From the NCBI GenBank assembly GCA_045654805.1, contig JAZOOD010000060.1, forward strand, positions 1 through 64,000: DNA of 64,000 bases, given 5' to 3'. The stretch comes from CAZNKU01 sp045654805 (lineage in GTDB: Bacteria; Bacillota; Clostridia; Monoglobales; Firm-18). Under the pieces are notes generated by a model, which saw only the letters and a list, made by a program, of their open reading frames with translations, searched no databases and was not told the DNA's origin. Below are positions 16,856 to 25,600 of the stretch, one piece after another; position 1 is the stretch's first letter, and each line of letters opens with the position of its first letter. The position numbers were made by a program, and so were the translations under genes.

Positions 16856-16953
16856 GCAGAAAGCTTTTATAAAATATTTCCATCAAAACAAAATATTTGC
16901 GAGGATACTTCTTCTCGATATATTCTATACGCTATTATAAAGGGGTAGATATT

Positions 16954-17124
16954 ATGAATTTATGTCAGCTTACCGCTTCTATAACTGCAACTGCTAATGC
17001 AATTTCAAGCAGATTAAGCATTGAAGAAACAACATTGCTTGCCACCATTCTTGTGCAATTAGGCGATACATTGGCAACAATCGCAACACAAAGAACAATA
17101 TGTGAGGCAAAAAACAATAAATGA
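16954..17124 (+). CDS. Small DUF6774-like protein
   Basis: A 56-residue alanine/threonine/isoleucine-rich helical protein: MNLCQLTASITATANAISS... then LLATILVQLGDTLATIATQR. From memory this matches a small clostridial family (DUF6774) found in many gut Firmicutes, with no known function. The frame opens at 16897, but the ATG at 16954 has AAGGGG at the right distance and begins the conserved part. It ends six bases from the convergent DUF421 gene. Confidence 0.65.
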   Translation: MNLCQLTASITATANAISSRLSIEETTLLATILVQLGDTLATIATQRTICEAKNNK

Positions 17125-17129
17125 AAAAA

Positions 17130-17804
17130 TTAATTTACGGGAAATAGGGTAAGTTTATTGTTTTTATCACACACTCCTAAATATATCTCTTTTGCATTTT
17201 TATATTTTTGTTTCTTTAATTGTTTGTCAAGCCACACTAAATCAAGTCCAATCCTTTTTAGATTTTCGTGTAATATGCGTCCGTCCATAATAATTTCCGT
17301 GCATATTTCCTCTTTGTCAGGAGTGATATTCATATCTTCGGGTGTAAGCGGTCTTTTTTTGCTTTTCGGCAAAATTGTAATTCTGCCGTTATACTCAAAA
17401 ACAGCAGTTTGTATATCGTTTATGTTGAAATATCCCTCTTGACGGCACAAAACCATAAATTCCGAAAGCTCAAGTTTTGCCTTTTTCATATTTTTTCGAT
17501 ACAATTTGCCGTTATCCATAACGATGGTTGGTGTTCCGTTGATATACTTACGGGTTTTAGGGAATTTGTGAGCAAGTATTGTAAGTCCAAGTGCAACCAC
17601 ACCATAAACTATCATTGCAACAAGCGGTTTCCAGGGCGATTCCAATTCTGTTGCAAGCTCAGCCGCTATTGATCCAATCGTTATACCTGTGATATAATCA
17701 AAGAAATCAAGTTGTGCCATCTGCTTGTGTCCCATTATTTTTGCAATAACAAACAATGACACTGCTGATAGTAGCGAAGTTAAAACAACCTTAATTAATT
17801 CCAA
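17130..17804 (-). CDS. DUF421 membrane protein (YetF/YdfR family)
   Basis: A 224-residue protein with three N-terminal membrane helices (SLLSAVSLFVIAKIMGHKQM, ITIGSIAAELATEL, MIVYGVVALGLTIL) and a cytoplasmic alpha/beta domain containing the GTPTIVMDNGKLYRKNMKKA signature and LSEFMVLCRQEGYFNI. These families are widespread in spore-formers, and some members affect spore germination or stress response in Bacillus; the biochemical role is unknown. The start is TTG with AAAGGAAG about 11 bases upstream. It is transcribed alone. Confidence 0.88.
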   Translation of the reverse strand: MELIKVVLTSLLSAVSLFVIAKIMGHKQMAQLDFFDYITGITIGSIAAELATELESPWKPLVAMIVYGVVALGLTILAHKFPKTRKYINGTPTIVMDNGKLYRKNMKKAKLELSEFMVLCRQEGYFNINDIQTAVFEYNGRITILPKSKKRPLTPEDMNITPDKEEICTEIIMDGRILHENLKRIGLDLVWLDKQLKKQKYKNAKEIYLGVCDKNNKLTLFPVN

Positions 17805-17908
17805 TTAAAAATCACTTCCTTTTTTCTTTATTATGCGTTTACGGTTGAACATTTATTACAACATACTTGGTTTTCAATAAAAACACTTAACTCCACATAA
17901 AAAATAAA

Positions 17909-17929
17909 CGGAACTGAAATTCAGTTCCG
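17909..17929 (-). terminator. Glycerate kinase terminator
   Basis: A near-perfect hairpin (CGGAACTGA / TCAGTTCCG) followed by TTTATTTTTT on the minus strand, 72 nt after the glycerate kinase stop. A CCTTTTT run on the other side could serve plus-strand transcripts too. Confidence 0.85.
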
Positions 17930-18001
17930 CCTTTTTACAAATATCATATGTATTGTTTATTAAACAATTATATATCCCTTTTATCTTTTCATACTGTCAC
18001 A

Positions 18002-19141
18002 CTAAGAACAAGCTTTTATCAACCCAAACACTTGTTTGGCTGTATCTTTTAGATTTTTATATGTATTATTACTATCCATTGCCTCCTGCAACGAACACGG
18101 CGTCTTTAAAATGGAGAAGAATGCATCAATACCGTGTTCATTACAAATTACCGCATCTTCCGTCACACATCCCGAAAAAGCAATTACAGGCTTTTTATAT
18201 TTTTTTGCAAGTTTTGCTACTCCAACAGGTGCTTTTCCCATATATGATTGTCCATCCAGCCGACCCTCACCTGTAACAACAATATCAGCATTTTTTATAT
18301 AGTTTTCAAGTTCAGTTTCTTTAATCACTAAATCAATACCGGGCTCAAGTGTTGCATTTAAATATGACAAAAATGCAAAACCCATACCTCCTGCAGCACC
18401 TGCTCCGGAGATATTCATTTCAGAATATGGCTTTACCATTTTTGTTAAATGGGCATAATTTTCAAGCCACATATCCATATCCTTAATCATTTCCGGAGAT
18501 GCTCCCTTTTGGGGACCGTAAATTGCACTGCACCCATTTTCACCACACAGAGGATTTTTCACATCACAGGCAACACAGAAAGTACATTCTTTTAGTTCCT
18601 CAACAGCTTTATCTATCTTTATTTCTAAAATTGACTTAAGCCCCTTTGCACCAAAAGGCACCTGATTTCCGCAATTATCTAAAAATTCAAAGCCTAATGC
18701 CTGGAGCATACCTACTCCTCCGTCATTAGTTGCACTGCCGCCTATTCCCACAATAAACTTACGGCATCCCTTTGAAATTGCATCCAAAATAAGCTCTCCA
18801 ACGCCAAATGTAGTTGTATTCAACGGATTTCGTTCATCTTCTTTTATAAGTGTAATCCCTGCTGCAGCGGACATTTCTATAACAGCCGTATTTGTGCGTG
18901 GAATAATTCCGTAACTGCTCTTTATTAGCTTTCCTAAAGGATTATGAACAGTAACCTCCACCATTTTGCCGTTATTTACGGATATAACAGCATCAACAGT
19001 ACCCTCGCCACCATCAGCAATAGGAATTACAGTTGTTTGAGCATCAGGATAAATACACATTATCCCCTCCGCTACTGCCTCTCCTGCCCGAAAAGTAGAA
19101 AGACTACCTTTAAATGAATCTATTGCTATTGTCACATTCAT
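18002..19141 (-). CDS. glxK: Glycerate kinase
   Basis: A 379-residue GarK/GlxK-family kinase that phosphorylates D-glycerate using ATP, feeding glycolysis. Diagnostic parts are the N-terminal 'AIDSFKGSLSTFRAGEAVAEG' block, PIADGGEGTVDA near 42, VGIGGSATNDGGVGMLQ near 127, and VTGEGRLDGQSYMGKAP near 288. Length is typical. AGAGG lies ahead of the ATG. It is preceded by a ~200-nt leader that contains a small open frame. The gene name is used loosely: 2- versus 3-phosphoglycerate formation cannot be told from sequence. Confidence 0.93.
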   Translation of the reverse strand: MNVTIAIDSFKGSLSTFRAGEAVAEGIMCIYPDAQTTVIPIADGGEGTVDAVISVNNGKMVEVTVHNPLGKLIKSSYGIIPRTNTAVIEMSAAAGITLIKEDERNPLNTTTFGVGELILDAISKGCRKFIVGIGGSATNDGGVGMLQALGFEFLDNCGNQVPFGAKGLKSILEIKIDKAVEELKECTFCVACDVKNPLCGENGCSAIYGPQKGASPEMIKDMDMWLENYAHLTKMVKPYSEMNISGAGAAGGMGFAFLSYLNATLEPGIDLVIKETELENYIKNADIVVTGEGRLDGQSYMGKAPVGVAKLAKKYKKPVIAFSGCVTEDAVICNEHGIDAFFSILKTPCSLQEAMDSNNTYKNLKDTAKQVFGLIKACS

Positions 19142-19182
19142 ACATTTTCCTCTGTTTCATAAATATATTTATTAAAATCCTA

Positions 19183-19290
19183 TTATAAAAAAACTTCGGT
19201 ACCCAAATCACCTTCAACGTTAAGTTTTTCTAATTTTCTTCTCAGCATATAGATTACGCATACTGTATTTACCCATCGTATAATCTTCAC
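19183..19290 (-). CDS. Possible 35-residue leader ORF
   Basis: A GTG-initiated frame (starting MKIIRWVNTV, ending GDLGTEVFL) with AAGGA nine bases upstream, inside the transcribed leader of glycerate kinase and 42 nt before that gene. It is basic in the middle (LRRKLEKL). It is not similar to anything I know; it could be a leader peptide, an independent small protein or chance. Confidence 0.3.
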   Translation of the reverse strand: MKIIRWVNTVCVIYMLRRKLEKLNVEGDLGTEVFL

Positions 19291-19350
19291 CTGAATATAT
19301 TCCTTATGGGAACGTACCTCATAACGCGAATAGTGACTTGAATACAATTC

Positions 19351-19379
19351 ATTCTATCATAAAACAAAACAAATATCAA
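19351..19379 (-). promoter_or_regulatory. Sigma-A promoter upstream of glycerate kinase
   Basis: TTGATA (19374-19379), 17-bp spacer, TAGAAT (19351-19356), giving a leader of about 200 nt. Confidence 0.75.
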
Positions 19380-19397
19380 CTGTAATGAGCAGTAAAA

Positions 19398-19420
19398 AAG
19401 ACCCACCTGAGGCGGGTCTT
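19398..19420 (-). terminator. Terminator of the Cys-cluster gene
   Basis: AAGACCC / GGGTCTT with an inner CC/GG pair, followed by TTTTTT on the minus strand, seven bases after the stop codon at 19428. Confidence 0.88.
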
Positions 19421-19427
19421 AAAACAT

Positions 19428-20228
19428 TTACTTACAGCAGCAATCGTCCTCAAATTCCCCACGCTGCGGAGGGAAAAATTCGTCCATAGGGAAGCGAAGT
19501 GAATTAAAGAGTTCGCAAGGATTTTGCTCTGTTGCAGCAGTACATTCCTTAGTTGGGATACAGAAGTCTATCGCCGGTATTAAAAGCTGAACATTACGTT
19601 CTATTTTAATAATAGTAAATATACCCAGTGTCACTAATATTTTACGTTCATTTGAAGGAACAACCAATTGGTTATTAAAGCATCCGCAAATAGAATCAGG
19701 AATACTGGATACATCACAACAACAGCAACAACATTTTTCATTAGCGTCAACAATTCTTGCTGACAAGGCTATAGGATCCACCACTTCGACTACTGCTTTA
19801 GGCAAGTTGTTTTTCTTCCACATAACAGGCATTTGATTACCGGGATTATATGACGAAGAAAAGGTTTTTGAGGTACCCTCCGAACCGAATAAGATAACTT
19901 TTTTATCATACGTTGCAAGTCCTTCTACCTGAGTAGGCTGACCAACACCGCGGAATACATCAAGAATAACCTTAAAGAAATACTTAATATCTACTGTGAA
20001 AAAGCCCTTGTTAAACGGTACCGGCTCTAAATCCGTAAAAACCCATATAACCTCTGCACTTCTTACCTTAACGTTGATTGCCTGGTCTACAATACACTGA
20101 CCCTCTTCAGTTAAAATAACCTGCAAATCCTCGAGACAGTCTTTTTCCTTACAGGAATCATACACTTGGTCGGTATGGATACATACGCCGTCTTTAAAAT
20201 CGCAGTTAGGTCTTGTAACCTCATTCAT
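19428..20228 (-). CDS. Conserved clostridial cysteine-cluster protein
   Basis: A 266-residue soluble protein. Conserved-looking blocks are 'EVTRPNCDFKDGVCI' at the N-terminus, VKVRSAEVIWVFTDLEPVPF near 55, 'GLATYDKKVILFGSEG' near 105, a run of six consecutive cysteines near 167, 'LGIFTIIKIERNVQLLIPAIDFCIP' in pieces near 205-230, and a C-terminal DEFFPPQ...DDCCCK. Similar proteins occur in many spore-forming Clostridia from memory, with no assigned function; Cys clusters and a Pro-Pro-Gln end would fit spore-coat-like cross-linked proteins or metal binding. GGGAGG precedes the ATG. The upstream CATATTATA near 20265 loosely resembles mother-cell sigma -10 elements, which is weak evidence. Confidence 0.75.
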   Translation of the reverse strand: MNEVTRPNCDFKDGVCIHTDQVYDSCKEKDCLEDLQVILTEEGQCIVDQAINVKVRSAEVIWVFTDLEPVPFNKGFFTVDIKYFFKVILDVFRGVGQPTQVEGLATYDKKVILFGSEGTSKTFSSSYNPGNQMPVMWKKNNLPKAVVEVVDPIALSARIVDANEKCCCCCCDVSSIPDSICGCFNNQLVVPSNERKILVTLGIFTIIKIERNVQLLIPAIDFCIPTKECTAATEQNPCELFNSLRFPMDEFFPPQRGEFEDDCCCK

Positions 20229-20330
20229 AGCATTAACCTCCCATATAAGTATTGAATATATAATTTAAAGCTCAATATATAATATGAGATAAAATAAAAA
20301 ATGCTACAAATACATATTTGCATAGCAAAA

Positions 20331-20355
20331 ACCGCTGATAAAAACTATCAGCGGT
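20331..20355 (-). terminator. rpmB terminator
   Basis: A perfect ACCGCTGATA / TATCAGCGGT stem with a 5-nt loop, followed by TTTTTG on the minus strand, 34 nt after the L28 stop. Confidence 0.85.
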
Positions 20356-20388
20356 ATTATGTGTCAGTATTAATATTTAACATCAATA

Positions 20389-20622
20389 TTATTCAGCAGC
20401 AACTATTGCCTCTGCTGATACAGGAGCAGCACTACCGTAGTTACGTTCTACCTTACCGGAACGCAAGCAACGTGTACATACATAAACCTTTTTATGTTCA
20501 CCGTTAACTATGGCTCTAACTCTTTTGATGTTTGGCTTCCACATTCTATTGCTTCTTCTGTGTGAATGGCTGACTTTTATACCAAAAGCTACACCCTTAC
20601 CACAAACTTCACACTTTGCCAT
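20389..20622 (-). CDS. rpmB: Ribosomal protein L28
   Basis: A 77-residue large-subunit protein. The four-cysteine, zinc-binding form is present: CEVCGKG at residues 4-10 and CTRCLRSGKV near 51. The middle 'GIKVSHSHRRSNRMWKPNIK' is characteristic. It carries a ~15-residue alanine-rich C-terminal tail beyond the usual end. The ATG at 20622 is chosen over a GTG three codons earlier because AAGGAGG lies six to eight bases before it. It is transcribed alone from its own promoter. Confidence 0.96.
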   Translation of the reverse strand: MAKCEVCGKGVAFGIKVSHSHRRSNRMWKPNIKRVRAIVNGEHKKVYVCTRCLRSGKVERNYGSAAPVSAEAIVAAE

Positions 20623-20691
20623 GCTTCGCACCTCCTTATATAATCACAAAACAATTAACACATTTTCTCAAAATTTTATACAGCGTCTTAT

Positions 20692-20720
20692 ATTATAACA
20701 AACTTTTTCCAACTTTGCAA
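20692..20720 (-). promoter_or_regulatory. Sigma-A promoter of rpmB
   Basis: TTGCAA (20715-20720), 17-bp spacer, TATAAT (20692-20697), giving a leader of about 60 nt. Confidence 0.82.
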
Positions 20721-20728
20721 GTACTTTA

Positions 20729-21262
20729 TTAAATTTTTTTTGAACGAAGTGAAAAAAATTTGAAAATATACCCAAAAAGTGCAAAAGCACAGGATATAAT
20801 AATTATTATTGCTATAACGCTTTTCATTGTTTCATTTAAAACAGAATAAAATAAAGTGACAAATGTAACTGCAATATAAAATATGATTGTAGCAATTTTA
20901 CCACACCAATTAGATGACACCACATAATCCTTCTTTTTGTAAAGAGCAATGCCACCTATTAATAAAAGTACATCCTTTATAATAAGGAAAGCAAACAGAT
21001 ACCACATTATAGGATAGTTTTTGATTGCCAGACAAAATACCGTCATAACCTGTGTAAGCTTATCTGCCAAAGGGTCCAGTATTTTACCCAAATTGGTAAT
21101 CATATTAAATTTTCTTGCAATAAATCCATCACAGCAATCCGTAATACCTGATATTACGAGTAATATGCCCGCAGTAAAAAAGTCATCACACACAACGAAC
21201 TCATATGTAAATATCGGCACCAGAATAATCCTCAAAATGGACAATAAATTTGGAATATTCAA
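20729..21262 (-). CDS. pgsA: Phosphatidylglycerophosphate synthase
   Basis: A 177-residue integral membrane CDP-alcohol phosphatidyltransferase that makes phosphatidylglycerol phosphate from CDP-diacylglycerol and glycerol 3-phosphate. The catalytic signature DGFIARKF...GKILDPLADK (Asp-Gly-x2-Ala-Arg-x8-Gly-x3-Asp-x3-Asp) lies at about 45-68, and the N-terminal 'NIPNLLSILRI' is typical. The start is TTG with AAGGAAG upstream. It follows pfkA by 12 nt, so it is probably cotranscribed with it. Confidence 0.94.
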   Translation of the reverse strand: MNIPNLLSILRIILVPIFTYEFVVCDDFFTAGILLVISGITDCCDGFIARKFNMITNLGKILDPLADKLTQVMTVFCLAIKNYPIMWYLFAFLIIKDVLLLIGGIALYKKKDYVVSSNWCGKIATIIFYIAVTFVTLFYSVLNETMKSVIAIIIIISCAFALFGYIFKFFSLRSKKI

Positions 21263-21274
21263 AAAAGCACTTCC

Positions 21275-22249
21275 TTAAATTGACAAAATTTTTGATAGTT
21301 CTATCAAATCTTCTCTTGGCTTGCTTTCCATTGAAAGAGCTTCAAATATGTCTATGTCATATATTTCACTGTTTTTAACACCAATAACCCTGTTACCTAT
21401 ACCGTCCTTAAGAAGCTGAACAGCACGGCAACCCATTTCGCTGGCACGGGTACGGTCTAAAACAGTAGGACTTCCTCCTCTTTGCAGATAACCAAGAATA
21501 GTAGTTCTAGTTTCAATACCGGTTTCCTCTTGCACACTCTTTTCAAGGTCAGCCACATCGGTTTTAACCCCTTCGGCAAGAATAATAATAAAGTGTTTCT
21601 TATTTCTATTACGACCTTGTTCAATTGGTTTTAGGATATCGTTTTCAAAATCAATTTCCTTTTCAGGAATCAAAATAGCCTCTGCACCTGATGCAATACC
21701 AACATTAAGTGCAATATTACCGGAATTTCTTCCCATAACTTTTATAATGTTACAACGGCTATGACTGTTGGCAGTATCTCTGATTTTGTCAACTGCTTCC
21801 ATAGCTGTGTTTATCGCCGTATCAAAGCCAATTGTATATTCCGTATATGCAAGGTCATTATCTATTGTACCGGGAATACCGATTGTAGGCAATCCCTCTG
21901 CGCATAAATCCCTTGCACCGCGGAAGGAACCGTCGCCGCCTATAACTACCATACCGTCTATACCAAAGTATCCTGCCTCATTAATACCACGACGCACGCC
22001 CTCTATTTCTTTAAATTCCCTACTTCTGGCAGTTTTAAGTATTGTACCGCCTCGCTGCATAGTATCGGAAACATAACGAGCATCCATTTCAAAAATGTCA
22101 CCGTGCAATAAACCTTCATATCCATTTTTAATACCCATTACACGGATGCCATAAAACTTTGCCGCACGTACAACCGCACGGATAGCCGCATTCATACCCG
22201 GTGCATCACCACCGCTGGTCAATACTCCTATACAATGTACCTTTGACAT
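21275..22249 (-). CDS. pfkA: ATP-dependent 6-phosphofructokinase
   Basis: A 324-residue PfkA that phosphorylates fructose 6-phosphate in glycolysis. It has GVLTSGGDAPGMNAAIRA at the N-terminus, IGGDGSFRGA near 103 with the Gly-Asp pair of the ATP-type enzyme, PGTIDNDLAYTEYTIGFDTA near 125 (catalytic Asp), and MGRNSGNIAL near 170. The frame opens at 22267, but the ATG at 22249 with GGGGG upstream matches the family start. It is second of three in a small operon (DUF2007-like gene, pfkA, pgsA). Confidence 0.96.
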   Translation of the reverse strand: MSKVHCIGVLTSGGDAPGMNAAIRAVVRAAKFYGIRVMGIKNGYEGLLHGDIFEMDARYVSDTMQRGGTILKTARSREFKEIEGVRRGINEAGYFGIDGMVVIGGDGSFRGARDLCAEGLPTIGIPGTIDNDLAYTEYTIGFDTAINTAMEAVDKIRDTANSHSRCNIIKVMGRNSGNIALNVGIASGAEAILIPEKEIDFENDILKPIEQGRNRNKKHFIIILAEGVKTDVADLEKSVQEETGIETRTTILGYLQRGGSPTVLDRTRASEMGCRAVQLLKDGIGNRVIGVKNSEIYDIDIFEALSMESKPREDLIELSKILSI

Positions 22250-22268
22250 ATTAAAACCCCCAATCAAA

Positions 22269-22451
22269 CTAAAATGTCATATCAATCAAAACACCGTGAG
22301 CTTGTTCCACTTCTGTAGAAGGAACAAGAATATCGAATTTATTTTCACTTGCAGCACATATTATTTTAACCAAAATGTGCTTGCTTCTCAAAGCATCGCA
22401 CAAATTTTCAGACATTTGTCTGTCCTGTGCTGTATAAACAACAGTCCACAT
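22269..22451 (-). CDS. Small DUF2007-like protein
   Basis: A 60-residue protein with the beta-alpha-beta pattern of DUF2007/'putative signal transducing protein' folds: MWTVVYTAQD, a helix 'MSENLCDALRSKHILVKI', then 'FDILVPSTEVEQAHGVLI'. Function is unknown. The ATG at 22451 is chosen for the GGAGG just upstream. It is the first gene of the pfkA operon, 19 nt before pfkA, with a promoter-overlapping palindrome about 60 nt upstream. Confidence 0.75.
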   Translation of the reverse strand: MWTVVYTAQDRQMSENLCDALRSKHILVKIICAASENKFDILVPSTEVEQAHGVLIDMTF

Positions 22452-22507
22452 ACTACCTCCAAAATATTTGCCGGACCGGGAAACGAAAATCACCCCAGTC
22501 TCTTATT

Positions 22508-22526
22508 ATATGGTCAGGGACCATAT
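22508..22526 (-). promoter_or_regulatory. Palindrome overlapping the -10 of the pfkA operon
   Basis: A perfect 8+3+8 inverted repeat, ATATGGTC-AGG-GACCATAT. On the minus strand its end runs into CATATAAT, a good -10 box with no good -35. There is no T-tract, so it is not a terminator. A repressor or activator operator is inferred. Confidence 0.5.
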
Positions 22527-22550
22527 TTACACATCATTTCTATTTTACAA

Positions 22551-22571
22551 CAAAAATTGATAAAAATCAAT
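22551..22571 (-). terminator. Weak terminator after dnaE
   Basis: ATTGAT / ATCAAT stem with a 4-nt loop and TTTTTG following on the minus strand, 31 nt after the dnaE stop. Confidence 0.5.
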
Positions 22572-22601
22572 AGGTATTTTACCATATTTGTAAACGACAC
22601 T

Positions 22602-25600
22602 TTACTTTACAATGAATTGGCAATCATCACCAAAATTGTGTTTAAGATGCTTTTCCAGTGCGGGTACCGGTTCTATCCACAAGCTTTTATCTGCCTCATA
22701 ATATTTATTTTCAGCCTCTACATATAAGTATACCGGAATGTCTCCGGAATAAATCTTGAGAAGTTCCTTTACCATATCTATTTTATCTTCTTTACCAGCA
22801 GGAATTTTGATATATGCCTTTTTATAAGAATGCATCTTAAGTGCCCTGATACTGTCTACCAATATTTTAGGTGTACTCTCCTCGTCGCCATCAACCTTGC
22901 CGCTGATGCATATTTTACTGCCCTCGGATATAAGCTTTTCGTATGTATTAAATGTTGCAGGAAAGACAACAAGCTCAATACTGCCGGTTAAATCTTCAAA
23001 CTCTACAAAAGCCATTTGAGAATTATTTTTAGTTAACTTTGTTTTATAGGATGTAACCAATCCGCCTATTTTGACATCCTGTCCGTCCTTTACACTACCT
23101 TCCCCGCTACCGTCAAAGGAATTAATTATATCGGAAATCGTAACATTGGAACATTTTTCAATAATATCAAAATACTCATCCAAAGGATGACCCGAAAGAT
23201 ATACTCCCATTGCCTCTTTTTCAACACGTAATATATATTCTTTTGAAAATGGATTTACATTAGGTAAATCATCCTCAATCATATCCGATTCCCCAAGAAA
23301 ACTGACCTGACCGGAAAAATTGTATCTTGCAGATGAGGAAGTTTCATCAACTACTTGTTCATAACAAGCAAGATATTGAGCACGGCTTCCCTTACCTACC
23401 CTGTCAAAGGCACCCGCCTTAATCAAATATTCCAATGCTCTTTTGTTAACACCGTCATCACTATTATTCAAACAAAATTCTCTTAACGTAGTATAACCCT
23501 TACCGCGGTTTTTAATGATATTTGACACAAAGTTCCTTCCTACATTTTTAACAGCGGACATACCATACCTTATATTATTTCCTGAAGGTGTAAAATCCGC
23601 ATAGCTTTCATTAACATCAACAGGCAATAGCTTTATACCCATTTTAGGTAATTGCATAATGTATTCATTAAGTTTAGAAGTATTATTCATTTGTGATGAC
23701 ATCAAAGCAGCCATAAATTCCACTTTATAGAATGTCTTAAGATATGCAGTCTGATAAGCAACTACCGCATAAGCCGCCGCATGGGATTTATTAAAGGCAT
23801 ATTTGCCAAAATCCGCCATTTCGTTAAAGATTGATTCAGCAACCTCCTCGGAAACACCATTCTTCACAGCACCGCATACCTCATCGTCACCATATATAAA
23901 AGCGTTCTTTTCCTTTAAGATAACCTCAGGTTTCTTCTTGCCCATAGCCTTACGCAAAACATCTGCTCTGCCAAGGGAATAGCCTGCAAGTGTCTGTACT
24001 ATTTGCATAACCTGTTCCTGATACACGATACATCCATAGGTAGATTCAAGAATAGGCTTCAGTAAAGGATGTTTGTATGTGATTTTACTATGATTATTCT
24101 TATTTTCTATATACCTTGGTATAGAATCCGCAGGTCCCGGTCTGTAAAGTGCAATACCTGCAATAACATCCTCCATACATCCGGGCTTTAATTCCCTCAT
24201 AAAATTCTTCATACCGGCACTTTCAAGCTGGAATACACCGTCTGTATTACCTGAGGAAATAAGGGCATAAACCTCTTTTTTAGACATATCAATTTTATTG
24301 ATGTCAATTTCTATGCCTTTACACATTTTAATATTATTTATTGCATTTTTTATAACTGTAAGGTTGCGAAGTCCCAAAAAGTCCATCTTTAAAAGACCAA
24401 GTTCTTCCAAAGTAGTCATTACATACTGTGTAACAGGCTGTTCATCGGATAATGCCAGCGGAACATAATCACTTACCTCGTGGTGTGTAATAACTACACC
24501 TGCAGCGTGAGTTGAAGCATGTCTCGGCAATCCCTCAAGTTCTCTTGCAATATCTATCATTTCTCTAACCTGTGGGCTGGATTCATATTTTTCCCTTAGT
24601 TTCTGATTATCCGCAAGTGCTTTGTCAATAGTCTGCCCCGGTGTGGCAGGAATCATCTTAGCAACAACATCTACGTCCGCATAGGGAATGTTTATAACCC
24701 TTCCTACATCACGTATTACAGAACGTGCTGACAATGTACCGAAAGTTATAATCTGAGCAACGTTGTTATTACCGTACTTTTCACGTACATAATTTATAAC
24801 CTCACCGCGTCTTTCGATACAAAAGTCCATATCAATATCAGGCATTGTTATACGGGAAGGATTCAAAAATCTTTCAAAAATCAAACTATATTTAATAGGG
24901 TCAATAGTTGTAATATCGAGGCAGTATGAAACAAGGCTGCCCGCCGCACTGCCTCTACCTGGACCAACATATATACCGCTTGTTTTAGCGTATTTAATAA
25001 AATCCCATACAATAAGAAAATAGTCGGTAAAACCCATATTATTTATAACACCAAGTTCATATTCCAGACGTGGCAAATGCTGGGTATAATTTTCATACCT
25101 TTCTTTTAGTCCCTGTATGCAAAGCTTTCTTAGAAATTCAAAATGGTCAACACCGTCAGGAAGCTTGAATAACGGCAGATGATAGTTACCAAACTCCAAC
25201 TCCACATTACACATATCGGCAATTTTTACCGTATTTTCAACTGCCTGAGGAAGTGTTTTAAAAAGTTGTGCCATTTCATCAGATGATTTTAAATACATCT
25301 CATCTGTTTCAAATTTCATTCTGTCGGTTTCAGATTCCTTTTTGCCCATTTGAATACACATAAGAATATCCTGATACCTTGCATCTCTTTTACTTACATA
25401 ATGTACGTCATTAGTTGCAACAACACCTACGCCCAATTCCCTGGCAAAGTTAATAAGATGAGTATTAACCTGCATTTCTTCCTTTATACCGTGGTTTTGC
25501 AATTCAAGGAAGAAATTTTCCTTTCCAAAAATACTTATATATTCCTGAACAAGTAGTCTTGCACTATCTATATCATTATTTAAAATTGCCTGAGGTATTT

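Larger units (their letters stand above)
16547..16953. other. Divergent promoter region with possible gene relic
   Basis: The stretch separates the minus-strand membrane protein from the plus-strand small gene and holds one promoter for each. Bases 16619-16690 are more GC-rich than the surroundings and remain open in several frames on both strands, for example a minus-strand peptide ending AKDIRDYLIKK and a plus-strand one ending GGQLTENQPTADF. None has a start or ribosome site, so it may be a fragment of a decayed gene. Confidence 0.3.
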
